From Methanomethylovorans sp041447285 (GTDB taxonomy: Archaea > Halobacteriota > Methanosarcinia > Methanosarcinales > Methanosarcinaceae), in contig NZ_JBGMEB010000019.1 in NCBI RefSeq assembly GCF_041447285.1, positions 24,377-88,376 of the forward strand: a DNA stretch of 64,000 nt. Direction: 5' to 3'. How positions within the stretch are numbered: position 1 is the first letter of the stretch; each line of letters opens with the position of its first letter. Shown here one piece after another: positions 10,801 to 19,326 of this stretch. The notes beneath the pieces are model-generated. The model saw only the letters and a list, made by a program, of their open reading frames with translations. It had not been told where the DNA came from and did no database searches. The translations under genes were made by a program, and so were the position numbers.

Positions 10801-11072
10801 GGAAGACCATGCATGTCCCACCCTGCACGGTCAAGTATATGGCAATTGTTCATTGAACGGTATCTGAGTATGGAATCTTTGATGATCTTGTTCCATGCGG
10901 TACCTAGGTGTATATGGCCGGTAGTATATGGCGGACCGTCCACGAAAAAGAAACGCTTTGCACCCATTCTGCGTTGGCGTACCTTTGAGTACGCATCGAT
11001 ATCATCCCAGAAAAAGTGTATCTTGGATTCGATCTCACCTGCGTTGTATTGACCTGTGATCTCCTTTAGCAT
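7896..11072 (-). CDS. ileS: Isoleucine-tRNA ligase
   Basis: 1058 residues, the full length expected for the archaeal/eukaryotic-type enzyme. The HIGH signature appears as HIHLG (GPPYTTGHIHLGTAWNK) and the KMSKS loop as GKKMSKSLGN. WCPRC and CWRCK pairs and CTEC/CECG pairs mark zinc-binding inserts. The editing domain WTTTPWTIPSN block is present. It charges tRNA-Ile and edits valine in the cytoplasm. A GGAG site lies about 8 bases before the ATG. It is followed directly by mptE. Confidence 0.97.
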   Translation of the reverse strand: MLKEITGQYNAGEIESKIHFFWDDIDAYSKVRQRRMGAKRFFFVDGPPYTTGHIHLGTAWNKIIKDSILRYRSMNNCHILDRAGWDMHGLPIEVKVEGVLGFTSKKDIERYGVGNFIEKCKEFALLQKDDMTRQFYSLGVWLNWKDPYMTLRDEYIEAAWWTLKQAQQKNLLEEGKRVVNWCPRCETAIADSEVEYEERIDPSIYVKFRVKGEPNTSIVIWTTTPWTIPSNIAVAVHPSFEYSRVKAVTSAGDSEILIMASALVKDVLKKGRYADFEILDTMLGEDLTTLAYEHPLADQIPKQARFKHNIYLADFVTAENTGCVHIAPGHGMDDFEVGVKHGLPIFCPVGSDGRYTEEAGEYTDMHIREANKVVVENLKARGLLLAEGTISHRYGHCWRCKTPIIYLATRQWFLKISELKEQMLAEIDKVAWYPEWAGSARFRDWVEGARDWCISRQRYWGIPIPVWRCTECERIDVVGTKEELLEKSGLKEGIELHRPYVDSVTLTCECGGKMRRVEDVFDVWFDSAVASWATLNFPQKKEELEKWWPADFITEGHDQTRGWFYSQLGASMVAFGKAPYKSVLMHGFTLDVEGKKMSKSLGNVVQPSEVIDKFGADTLRAYVLASSAPWEDLKFSNDEIANMHRTVNILWNVYRFPLPYMALDAFDPSKISLESVKPHMRSEDRWILSRMQSVIKAVDSAMETCMLQKAIRTIADFILEDLSRWYIQLIRPRTWVEADDPDKIAVYRVLYEVFTTTTKVIAPFMPHLAEEMYQNLVRNVYPDSLESVHMNDWPMPDESLVDVDLEQHMKLARSIVEAASNARQKVGRKLRWPVGRIVVTPHDETAVLAVKNLKAVLMDQTNSKDIVLTEIGGSWDKLGLSAIPNPGAIGPVFKGDAGKVIAALNKVDALALKKKVDCSEGYELQLAGGNVVMITGDMVFFQQTLPEQVASALSSAGTVYVDAKLTRELEAEGYSREVIRRVQDMRKEMDLAVEENIKAIICIDDERVVDLVLDLEQMIASEVRADVQIIGFDVEVHGDLVKDWDVEGISMHIGISRT

Positions 11073-11193
11073 AGGAAGTCTCCATAAGCATGATTATTAG
11101 ATATTCACCTATTGCGGTATCCAATTTAAATGCTTTGTTCTGCCTTTTGCGTAAAAAAAGATAGTTTAACACAGGATTTCAATTATAGAAACA

Positions 11194-12510
11194 TCATTGG
11201 AACGGAAGGACTACATGAAAGACTGAACCTTTATCTTCTTCACTTTCTACCCACATGATACCCTTATGCGCTGTGACCACTTGTTTACAGATATACAGGC
11301 CAGCACCGGTGCCTCCATATTTACGTGTCTCTGAACCATCGATCTGGAAAAAAAGTTCACATAACTGTCCAAGGTGCTTTGCTGGAATACCTACACCTGT
11401 ATCCGCAATTGCTACATGCAATTTTCCATTATCTTCAAAAGCCTTGATACTGATAGCTCCAGGAGAAGGTGTGAACTTAAGTCCATTATCGATCAACCGG
11501 GAAAAAACACCTGTAATTTTTACCTCATCAACATATACATCCGGAAGATCTGATTGTATATCGATAATTATCTCAATGCCTTGCTTTTTTGTATGCGATA
11601 CAGCCAATTCAATAGCTCTGTTAAGTAGATCGTTTATGGTAAAAAAACTAAATTTGTATTTAAGGTCACCTTCGTGAACCGAACTAATGTATAACAAGGA
11701 ATTAATTAAGTGTTCAAGTTTGGAAGAATTGTGCAGGATGGTGACCACAGCCTTTTCCTGTTGAGCATTGAGGTCTCCCAGTACATGATCATGCAATAAT
11801 TCCGTGTATCCCTTAATAGAGATCAAAGGAGTTTTGAGTTCATGACTGATATTGGAAAGAAACTCACTCTTCATTTGTTCAAGGGAACTTAGTTGCCCTT
11901 TGCAGTATGAAAGTTCATTTTCAGATTCTTTAAAACGTGCATCTGCAGCCTGACGTTCAAGTGCCAGACCCATAATATCAGCTGCCACGCGCATGAACGA
12001 AATATCGCTGATCTCCCATGAATGCAATCCCGTAGCATTCTCTATGCTTATAAATCCAATTAATTCATTTTTAATGAATATCGGAGAAGAAAGTATAGAT
12101 CTTATTCCACATGATTCAAAAGCTTCCCTTTCTGCAGAAGCTTCGGGAGGAAGGATCGAAATATCATTTATTCTGATGATTTTCTCTTTCATGAGTTGTT
12201 CCATCCACCATGGAAAACTCGACAAAGGAACGCACTGAAACAGTTTTTGTTCTGATTTTACTTTTTCCCGGCACCATTCATGAGTATTTAAAATGGAAGT
12301 ACCTTGTTCAATGAACTGAAAAACAGAAGTCCTGCTCGCCTCACAAAGTTTACCGATAATTGCAAGGCATTGTTCGATAGCTTCATCTGTGTTCTCACAA
12401 GTTGCAAAATTAGAGGAAATTGAGAACAATGCTTCCCGGATACGCATTTTTACTGAGATATTGTCTTCCACAGTAGATGAATTTGAAAATAAGATTTGCC
12501 CCTCAACCAA
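11194..12510 (-). CDS. GAF-domain sensor histidine kinase
   Basis: 438 residues from a TTG start with GAGGGA five bases upstream. A GAF domain spans about residues 25-185, then a short coiled linker, then a HisKA domain with the H-box NISHELKTPL (phospho-accepting His about residue 223), and an HATPase domain with N-box DNGLKF, G1 DTGVGIP and G2 GGTGAGL. No transmembrane helix is evident, so it senses a cytoplasmic signal. GAF cysteines (CENTDEAIEQC region, HEWC, FQC, ESCGIRS) could bind a ligand. No response regulator is adjacent. It is convergent with nothing and stands between ileS and the cobamide operon. Confidence 0.9.
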   Translation of the reverse strand: MVEGQILFSNSSTVEDNISVKMRIREALFSISSNFATCENTDEAIEQCLAIIGKLCEASRTSVFQFIEQGTSILNTHEWCREKVKSEQKLFQCVPLSSFPWWMEQLMKEKIIRINDISILPPEASAEREAFESCGIRSILSSPIFIKNELIGFISIENATGLHSWEISDISFMRVAADIMGLALERQAADARFKESENELSYCKGQLSSLEQMKSEFLSNISHELKTPLISIKGYTELLHDHVLGDLNAQQEKAVVTILHNSSKLEHLINSLLYISSVHEGDLKYKFSFFTINDLLNRAIELAVSHTKKQGIEIIIDIQSDLPDVYVDEVKITGVFSRLIDNGLKFTPSPGAISIKAFEDNGKLHVAIADTGVGIPAKHLGQLCELFFQIDGSETRKYGGTGAGLYICKQVVTAHKGIMWVESEEDKGSVFHVVLPFQ

Positions 12511-12619
12511 TTAAGTCCCTCTTCCAAGAAAAATATACATTTAGATATACATCATTAATTTGAGAGGTCAATCCACATTATAGAATATAAGGGTATTCTC
12601 TTATTTTATTGAGAAAGTA

Positions 12620-12985
12620 TTATTCTACGATCTCCTGAACCGAAACCATCTCAAGCAAAAGTTCATTGAACAGCAATTTCTCCAGGGTCCTTGCCACGTA
12701 GATACGATGCTGATGCTTCTGGATATCTTCATTCATCCGCAACTGAGAATCAACCTGCACCCGGAGTAAGGCAAAATGAAAAAGGTTCTCATCCCTAAGC
12801 TGCATGGAATAAAAAGTCTCAAGGAAATAAGGCAATAAATAAGGATTGTCAATCACGCTGCAAAGAAGAAGCAACTCCTCTGATATTGAATCAAGGTCCT
12901 TGAGTACAGAGTGACCTGTTATGATCTTCAGAGTATCTACAGAATATTCTTTTTCTGCAATGAGTACTTTTCCTGCGATGGTCAT
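12620..12985 (-). CDS. Uncharacterised small protein at the end of the cobamide operon
   Basis: 121 residues, mostly helical by appearance and rich in Leu and Glu, without a signal peptide or membrane helix. The GAGGTG ribosome binding site seven bases before the ATG supports expression. It begins 33 bases after the cobY stop on the same strand and is likely the last gene of that operon. I recognise no domain. A role in cobamide assembly is possible only by position. Confidence 0.6.
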   Translation of the reverse strand: MTIAGKVLIAEKEYSVDTLKIITGHSVLKDLDSISEELLLLCSVIDNPYLLPYFLETFYSMQLRDENLFHFALLRVQVDSQLRMNEDIQKHQHRIYVARTLEKLLFNELLLEMVSVQEIVE

Positions 12986-13018
12986 TACACACCTCTTTGA
13001 TCTAATCCATTATACAGA

Positions 13019-13642
13019 TCACGCCTGAGAAAGCAATCTTTTTTCTATTATCTCTTTGCACCTTTGCAGATCTTCTACACGATTTATGTTCAATGCGAAA
13101 GCACTTTCCTGACTCACCAGACTTTCATATTCCTGTTCCTGTTCAATATTACTGCCATCTATGATATTAACACCGCAAGGCACTATTAGTTCTCCGGCCC
13201 AATTAAAGACAGTATCTGGTCTTACACATAGTCCTTTACAGACAGAGAGAGGAGAGAATACGGACATTGCAGGCTTCCCACATTTTTTGTATTCTTCGAT
13301 AACGTAATCGATATGCTTTCCCTTAAGGAGTGGCAGATCAGCCATGATGATCAGGACTGGAGAATGTATACCTGCCTCTTTTACGGCATATATCATATCA
13401 CCTACGTAATTACCTCCTCCTGTCATAATGGTCCTTACATCTCCATTGTATTTTTTCAGAAGGAAGCTTTGTGTAAGAGGGGTAGCAGGAGAGACGGCAA
13501 CAAACACCTTGTCTATTCCGGAAGCCTCATACAAAGCATCTATGACATAAGTGATCAAAGGCTTATCAAGCAAAGTCACACATGGCTTCTCGCCCATCCC
13601 CAGCCTGCTTCCCAACCCACCGGCCATAATTATAGCATCCAT
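13019..13642 (-). CDS. cobY: Adenosylcobinamide-phosphate guanylyltransferase
   Basis: 207 residues of the MobA-like nucleotidyltransferase fold. The N-terminus DAIIMAGGLGSRLGMGEKP is the nucleotide-binding signature, followed by LITYVIDAL and LIIMADLPLL. CobY is the archaeal replacement for the guanylyltransferase half of bacterial CobU and activates adenosylcobinamide-phosphate with GTP. A GGAGGT site precedes the ATG inside the end of cobS, and the two genes overlap by 13 bases. The assignment is firm because cobS, cobZ, cbiB and cobD are directly upstream. Confidence 0.92.
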   Translation of the reverse strand: MDAIIMAGGLGSRLGMGEKPCVTLLDKPLITYVIDALYEASGIDKVFVAVSPATPLTQSFLLKKYNGDVRTIMTGGGNYVGDMIYAVKEAGIHSPVLIIMADLPLLKGKHIDYVIEEYKKCGKPAMSVFSPLSVCKGLCVRPDTVFNWAGELIVPCGVNIIDGSNIEQEQEYESLVSQESAFALNINRVEDLQRCKEIIEKRLLSQA

Positions 13643-14460
13643 GGAATACCTCCGTTATGATAGCTCAATACCAATACGATGATTATAAGGGCAATAGTTC
13701 TTCCCACCTCATTGGAAGTGCCGATCACGTCCCCATTCATGCCGCCAAAGTGCCTGTTACTTATGTTCAATATAATAAAAGCTGAAACAATAGCAGCTAT
13801 AAGAGCAACAAGTCCTCCATACCAAAGCCCGAAAGGTACCAAGGCAAGAGAACAAATTATAACTGAGCCTAATAATCCAACAAAGTACTTTGGAATAGTC
13901 GTATTCTGTACAAGGATAGATCCCAAACCTTCATGAATAGACTTGCCGAAAGCTGCTATTGTGAGCATGCACTGCATTGCAGATACTTCTGCGATCAGCA
14001 TGGCGGACAATAGAACAGTAGCAGCTGTCTTTATGCTACTATCAGCAAATATAAGAGCTTCAGATTGAAGAGATACTATTGCTGAATAGAATGCAATGAT
14101 ACCCATTGTACAAAATCCTACGCCTCCTATACCAAGCGCAACATCCTTAAGAGCCCGGATCTTCTTTTCCACAGACCCGTGAGCAGTTAAACCATCACCA
14201 AAATCTGCAAGGCCATCAATATGGTTTAGGCCTGTAAGATAGTATACAAAAACAACTATCAGTACAGCGCTTATCTGCTGTGGTAATGCCATCATGGCTA
14301 AGAAAGAAAATGCTCCCATAAGTAATCCCAAAACAGCACCTACAAGGATATGCAAATACGTTCTCTTGAAGAACTCATCCAGACCTTCCATTGTCAGGCC
14401 TACAGGGATAGTAGAGAGAAAACCAAAACTGGAACGTACTGCCAGAAGGAAATTATTCAT
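13630..14460 (-). CDS. cobS: Adenosylcobinamide-GDP ribazoletransferase
   Basis: 276 residues with several membrane helices. The family signature GLNHIDGLADFGDGLTAHG is intact, with the acidic residues that bind Mg, and the N-terminus has the usual FLSTIPVG. CobS joins activated cobinamide to alpha-ribazole or its phosphate at the membrane and forms the nucleotide loop of cobamides. Its ATG overlaps the cobZ stop by four bases (ATGA) and has a GGTGTGATC site, so it is translationally coupled. Confidence 0.95.
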   Translation of the reverse strand: MNNFLLAVRSSFGFLSTIPVGLTMEGLDEFFKRTYLHILVGAVLGLLMGAFSFLAMMALPQQISAVLIVVFVYYLTGLNHIDGLADFGDGLTAHGSVEKKIRALKDVALGIGGVGFCTMGIIAFYSAIVSLQSEALIFADSSIKTAATVLLSAMLIAEVSAMQCMLTIAAFGKSIHEGLGSILVQNTTIPKYFVGLLGSVIICSLALVPFGLWYGGLVALIAAIVSAFIILNISNRHFGGMNGDVIGTSNEVGRTIALIIIVLVLSYHNGGIPWML

Positions 14461-15062
14461 CCTGCGATCACACCACTGTTCTCATTATTCTTGTTCTTCT
14501 TCTCATCTGTTTTTTCTTTTTTGAGGCCAGATTCAGCCATGCTCCGAGTATACATACTCGCAGAGACACCACCAATAAGGCCTCCAATGACATCATCCAT
14601 AAAAGGACCAAGCTTTGAAAGAATGCCCGGTTTTTGTTTATCGAAACGCACAAACTCAAAAGTACCCTTATCACCACTGATATATCTGGAAATGCTCATT
14701 CCAAGGACTTCATCAGCTATTATGAATGTCAGGTCCCTTTCATAGGATTTTCTGCTTATGTTTGGAAGATGACCATTGCGTCCTTCTTTTTCAAGTAACA
14801 TGCCAGCATATATCAGAAGGCACAAATTTGGATCAGACAAAGCCAGGTTAAGTTCTCCCAGAAACACTTCTTCTGCTTTTTCTCTTGTCTCTATTCCCGG
14901 ATGAGGAACATAAAGCTCCAGTGCCGTATCAATCAGCATTTGCACAGTGATTCCCTCTTCCTCTAATAGATCCCTTATATCTAGAAGAACATCACCTTCC
15001 AGTTCCTTTGACTGGTCCTTTTTCATATCGTTGCTTTTGATATCTGATAATTTCATATTCAT
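14457..15062 (-). CDS. cobZ: Alpha-ribazole-5'-phosphate phosphatase, archaeal CobZ type
   Basis: About 201 residues; I take the ATG at 15062, with a GTG just before it as alternative. The protein resembles the PgpA/CobZ family: an N-terminal helical region (EEEGITVQMLIDTALELYVP), a middle ADEVLGMSISRYISGDKGTFEFVRFDK block, and a membrane-proximal FMDDVIGGLIGGV segment. In Methanosarcina mazei, CobZ was shown to replace bacterial CobC as the alpha-ribazole phosphate phosphatase. The same operon position here supports that role. The C-terminal tail is Lys/Asn-rich and low-complexity. Confidence 0.85.
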   Translation of the reverse strand: MNMKLSDIKSNDMKKDQSKELEGDVLLDIRDLLEEEGITVQMLIDTALELYVPHPGIETREKAEEVFLGELNLALSDPNLCLLIYAGMLLEKEGRNGHLPNISRKSYERDLTFIIADEVLGMSISRYISGDKGTFEFVRFDKQKPGILSKLGPFMDDVIGGLIGGVSASMYTRSMAESGLKKEKTDEKKNKNNENSGVIAG

Positions 15063-15077
15063 CACTTTGGTCAGACC

Positions 15078-16073
15078 TTAATAAAATGCATAGAAACGAT
15101 TCATAAGAATGTAAATCATGGAAGCGCACATAAGTACAGAGATTGCAGAAGACATCAATATCAAACTGCGTGCCAGCTTAATGTGGGAGAACTGAGGATA
15201 AGGATTCCTGGAAGCCAGCAAATAAACCTTAGGTTTCTCCAGACGAATGCCCATAGCCCCCGCAAAAGCAGCCATGGGATATCCGGAATTCGGAGATGGA
15301 GTCTTGGTTCCATCCTCGATTGCAATTTTGACTGCACTTACAGGATCAAGAGACCTTGAAAATGCCGGTATCAGACGCAAGAGAGTAGCAGCTATGAATA
15401 TAGGTATCAGTGACAATCTGGCAGGTATCCAGTTCAACACGTCATCGAACCTTGCAGAGAACCAGCCAAGATGCAGATATTGAGGATCTTTGTAGCCCAC
15501 CATGGAGTCAAGAGTGCTTGTTGCTTTGAATATATAGGCAGCGATTATCCCAAATGGCCCAAATATTACAAAATAGAACAAAGGTGAAAGGATGCCATCT
15601 ACAAAGTTCTCCGATGATGTCTCTATCACGGCTGATGACACTTGCTCCTGCGTTAGTTTAGAAGTATTCCTGCTCACATACATGGAAAGTTTCTTCCTTG
15701 CCCCATCCAGATCACCTTTTGCAAGTTCTCCATATACTTCTTTTCCTGCATCCATGAGGCAGCGTATGGCAAAAGTGATCTTGAGAAACCAAGCCGCTAT
15801 AAGGTACCTGATAATTGCAGGTATACTTTCAGTATCAAGTATAACAGTGGCAACTAGGCCAATAAGAGCGGCAAAAAGAATGCAGCACAATGCCATAAAG
15901 ATACCATAGATCCTTCTGTTTTTGGAAGGCGCCTTGCGCTTGAAAAAGGAGATGAGATTTCCTATCCATACAACAGGATGTATGGCAAAGGGAGGCTCTC
16001 CTATTATTAGATCAATGATAAAGGCCAGGAACAATACAGCAATCAGATCAAATGCACTTATTGTGAAGAACAT
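15078..16073 (-). CDS. cbiB: Adenosylcobinamide-phosphate synthase
   Basis: About 331 residues from the ATG at 16073, which has a GGAG site; longer open frame upstream only overlaps cobD. The N-terminal LIIGEPPFAIHPVVWIGN is the CbiB/CobD(bacterial) signature, and later blocks RNTSKLTQEQVSSAVIETSS, DGILSPLFY and PSPNSGYPMAAFAGAMGI also match. It is a polytopic membrane enzyme that attaches aminopropanol-phosphate (or its relative) to adenosylcobyric acid. It overlaps the upstream cobD by 16 bases, matching its need for the CobD product. Confidence 0.95.
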   Translation of the reverse strand: MFFTISAFDLIAVLFLAFIIDLIIGEPPFAIHPVVWIGNLISFFKRKAPSKNRRIYGIFMALCCILFAALIGLVATVILDTESIPAIIRYLIAAWFLKITFAIRCLMDAGKEVYGELAKGDLDGARKKLSMYVSRNTSKLTQEQVSSAVIETSSENFVDGILSPLFYFVIFGPFGIIAAYIFKATSTLDSMVGYKDPQYLHLGWFSARFDDVLNWIPARLSLIPIFIAATLLRLIPAFSRSLDPVSAVKIAIEDGTKTPSPNSGYPMAAFAGAMGIRLEKPKVYLLASRNPYPQFSHIKLARSLILMSSAISVLMCASMIYILMNRFYAFY

Positions 16074-17563
16074 AATCGTGGCTCCATAACCTGCTCCCAT
16101 ACCTTCTTGATCGCTTGCTGAGTGCAACCCTCAGCGGTGAGCACAGAGAGCATTTTTTTAACCACTGCAGGTTCATGTACTACTATGCATTCAAGGCAGC
16201 TCCAGACCTCATTCCCACTTGAACCGGTTATCCATTTACCTTCCGTACGCTCATCCTGACACGGATAAAATGGACAGAAACAAAAAGTGCAATCCTGACC
16301 TTCATAATGACATGGATAGTAATTGCATTCTTTATTGCTTCCCAGAGATCCTTTATCCCGGGCCTTCTCCAGGTTACGCTCCAGATAAAGAATTGCCTGT
16401 TCTCTGCCCCATTCCTGAATTACCTGCCTTATGCAATCCACTATACGCTCATTTTCCTCCCTGGTACGTACAGCTATGCGGATGTGGTGCTTTCCAAGAT
16501 CCTGGAAAGAACTGCAATCCCTTATAAGAACACCATGTGCCGCCATTCTTTCAGTTAATTCCACAGAATCCATGGACAGATCGCTGATGTCTACATAAAT
16601 ATAATTAACAGTGCTCTCAAGGGGTCTGAACCCACGGCGTTCCAGTTTTTCCATGAGGAATTCCCGTTCCCTGGAGATCATATCCCTCGATTCCACAAGA
16701 TATCGACTGTAACAGCCACCTTCCATATTCATAAGAACAGTACTCACTTCTTCTGCTACACATCCCAGGTTCCACGAAAGCCTTGCATTATTGAGCAACG
16801 TTGCAATTCTCACGGAAGCAACTCCAAAACCCATTCTAATGCCAGGGATAGCAAAAGCCTTGGTAAGGGAACGCTGTATGAACAGATGGTCATTGGACTG
16901 CACAAGATCCACAATAGTCTGCGAAGGATCTGCCAGTTCTATAAAGGCTTCATCAACAAAAAGGATCACATCATTTTCCCTGCATTTGTCGATGAGCTTC
17001 TCAAGTTCTTTCCTGGTGAACATTTTACCGGTGGGGTTATTTGGATTACAAACAAAAAGAAGCCTGGCATCTTGTAAGATTTCATCCGGCACATCAGGCA
17101 GCATATCCTGTTTTATATATCGGATCTCAGCTCCGAATATACTGCACTGCTGTTCATATTCGCTGAATGTGGGCGATGGAATAAGTACTATATCACCCTT
17201 TTCTATGACTGTTTCTGCAACCAGCCGGATGATTTCCGATGAACCATTACCAGGTATTATATTTTCAGCAGTCATGCCTTTTCCTATAAAACCTGCGGCT
17301 GCTTTTCTGAATTCTACGTAACGATTATCGGGATATTGACCCATTCTCTTAAGGGCAGAATGCAAAATATTATCCATATCAAGCCCGGTGTAGGGATGGT
17401 CAAAGGGAGTGCCGTAAGGATTAAGACTGGCACTTGCATCCAACATTTGGGATTCCGGTATGCCGTATTGCTGGGATGATTTTCTCACCAGGCCTCCGTG
17501 TTTGCATGGCTGTACCTTTAACAGATGTTCTCTGACCGGGATAAATTTTGTTTGTCTTGACAC
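16058..17563 (-). CDS. cobD: L-threonine-O-3-phosphate decarboxylase with Cys-rich C-terminal domain (probably bifunctional with L-threonine kinase)
   Basis: 501 residues from a GTG start behind an AGGCGAT site. Residues 1-390 are a PLP fold-type I aminotransferase-like domain. The PLP lysine is Lys235 in RSLTKAFAIPGIRMGF, the NPNNPTG loop is intact, and FVDEAFIEL carries the PLP-pairing Asp. Residues from about 400 form a cysteine-rich domain (CNYYPC, CTFCFC, PC, CLEC). In M. mazei the homologous long CobD was shown to be both L-threonine kinase and L-threonine-phosphate decarboxylase, so this copy likely makes aminopropanol-phosphate from threonine for cbiB. Confidence 0.92.
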   Translation of the reverse strand: MSRQTKFIPVREHLLKVQPCKHGGLVRKSSQQYGIPESQMLDASASLNPYGTPFDHPYTGLDMDNILHSALKRMGQYPDNRYVEFRKAAAGFIGKGMTAENIIPGNGSSEIIRLVAETVIEKGDIVLIPSPTFSEYEQQCSIFGAEIRYIKQDMLPDVPDEILQDARLLFVCNPNNPTGKMFTRKELEKLIDKCRENDVILFVDEAFIELADPSQTIVDLVQSNDHLFIQRSLTKAFAIPGIRMGFGVASVRIATLLNNARLSWNLGCVAEEVSTVLMNMEGGCYSRYLVESRDMISREREFLMEKLERRGFRPLESTVNYIYVDISDLSMDSVELTERMAAHGVLIRDCSSFQDLGKHHIRIAVRTREENERIVDCIRQVIQEWGREQAILYLERNLEKARDKGSLGSNKECNYYPCHYEGQDCTFCFCPFYPCQDERTEGKWITGSSGNEVWSCLECIVVHEPAVVKKMLSVLTAEGCTQQAIKKVWEQVMEPRLCSSQ

Positions 17564-17689
17564 AGTTATCGCCTTTTTTTTAGATAACAGGACCTATATT
17601 AAGTTATTTAATTAAGTTGAATGCAATTAAATTAAACTTGTTTAAAGCTTAAGATGCCAAGTGAATATATGCTATATAGATAATATAAA

Positions 17690-19180
17690 TTACAACAAAG
17701 GCTTTAGTATTTTACTCCATGCCTTCTGTATGTTAGCTTCAGTATCCCCTTCTTCCATAAGGATATCAAGTATTTGACGGGATAACGTTGACTGGTGTAT
17801 ATAGGTACAGTTTTCGCAGCTCCATACCCTATTACCACTGGATCCTACTATCCACTTGCCGCCGGTACGCTCATCCTCGCATGCGTAGAAAGGACAAAAA
17901 CAAAAAGTGCAATCCTGCCCCTTAAAATGACACGGATAATACTGGCATGTACCTCTGCTTGCCGGAGCAGCTCCTGATGCAGCGCTTTCTATGGTTACTT
18001 CCAATCTTTCCCTTGCATCCTCTTTGCTCGTTTCAGTAAGAACCTCACCGATAGCCTTCAAAAGGATATCATTATCTTCCTGTGTGCGCATGCCGATTCT
18101 GACAAACTGCTTTTCTGCCTGGAAGAAGGAACTGCAATCCTTTATAAGAAAACCTTTTGATGCGAGGTTCTGTGTAAGCGTTCGAGAATCCATAAAAAGG
18201 TCTTTGAGGTCCACAAGAAGATAATTCGCATCAGAGTGCTGAGGAGAAAAACCATAGATCCGACCTATGCGATTCATCAAATAATTACGTTGAGACTGTA
18301 TAAGCTGCCGGGATTCTTCCAGATACCTAGAGTTAATTCCCCCTTCTATACTAAGGACAGCTGTACACAATAAATCCGAAAAAGCACCGATGCTCCAAGG
18401 CAGACGACCATTGTTAAAATACTGAGCCAAATTCTCAGAAGCGATGGCATAAGACGCTTTGAGTCCAGGGAGTGAAAAAGAATGAGCAATTGAACGAATG
18501 ATCACAAGATAATCATTTCCGAAAGTATAACCTGCAAGAGTTTGGGACGGATCACATAATTCAATGCAAGATTCATCCACAATGAGCATAGTTTTGTTCT
18601 CAGCACACCTTTCTGCAAAAAGCCTCAATTCCTTTCTAGGGATTAGGTGGCCTCCCGGATTAGCAGGATTGGATAAAAGCACTAATCTGGCACATGATAA
18701 CACATCATCCTCTGCTAACAACAACTCATGAGGAGGCAGAGGTAACACACGCGCTCCAAATAACACAGAATTTAGAGCATATTCTGGTGTGGAAGGGAAT
18801 GGAGTCAGTACTATATCTCCTTTTTCAAGAGTGCAACCCAAAATCAGTCTTATAAGTTCACATGTTCCACTACCAGGCACAACATTAGCGAAAGTTATAC
18901 CCTTACCTATAAAATCAGCAGCTGCAGTTCTAAATTCCAGATACCGGTTATCAGGATATTGATTGATTTGTTTTTTAGCAGCATTGATCAGGCCATCAAG
19001 GTTCAAACCACTGTGTTGATACTGAAAAACATTGCCCATAGGATTTAGACGTGTGCTGAAATCAATTGAACTCGTTTTTTGTGCATCTGCTTTTGCACGA
19101 AGATCATCCGGAAGGATACAATGATGATATTGAGATATTAAATATGTATTTTCCTTAAAAACTGCTCTCTTCTCCTTCAT
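17690..19180 (-). CDS. CobD-like paralogue lacking the PLP lysine; Cys-rich C-terminal domain kept
   Basis: 496 residues, a tandem paralogue of the downstream cobD, with a GTGAGAT site before its ATG and a 126-base gap to cobD. The aminotransferase-like domain aligns throughout, but the Lys motif SLTKAF reads SIAHSF, giving His233. The NPNNPTG loop is NPANPGG, and the PLP-phosphate Arg (GIRMGF) is Lys (GLKASY). The C-terminal Cys pattern (CQYYPC, CTFCFC, AC, CENC) is identical. This suggests a dead decarboxylase whose C-terminal domain still works, perhaps as the threonine kinase, or a regulatory partner of CobD. The function is inferred, not known. Confidence 0.8.
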   Translation of the reverse strand: MKEKRAVFKENTYLISQYHHCILPDDLRAKADAQKTSSIDFSTRLNPMGNVFQYQHSGLNLDGLINAAKKQINQYPDNRYLEFRTAAADFIGKGITFANVVPGSGTCELIRLILGCTLEKGDIVLTPFPSTPEYALNSVLFGARVLPLPPHELLLAEDDVLSCARLVLLSNPANPGGHLIPRKELRLFAERCAENKTMLIVDESCIELCDPSQTLAGYTFGNDYLVIIRSIAHSFSLPGLKASYAIASENLAQYFNNGRLPWSIGAFSDLLCTAVLSIEGGINSRYLEESRQLIQSQRNYLMNRIGRIYGFSPQHSDANYLLVDLKDLFMDSRTLTQNLASKGFLIKDCSSFFQAEKQFVRIGMRTQEDNDILLKAIGEVLTETSKEDARERLEVTIESAASGAAPASRGTCQYYPCHFKGQDCTFCFCPFYACEDERTGGKWIVGSSGNRVWSCENCTYIHQSTLSRQILDILMEEGDTEANIQKAWSKILKPLL

Positions 19181-19326
19181 GGATTATCTCACTCTGTCAC
19201 TTATGCATACCTGATATAATTAAGTTTTTATCTTTGCTTCCGCCAAAAATATATATCAGTAACAAAAGCAATTCTAGATGGCAATCTACAGAATTTATGA
19301 TTGATCCGGATTAAGGAGTGATAAAT

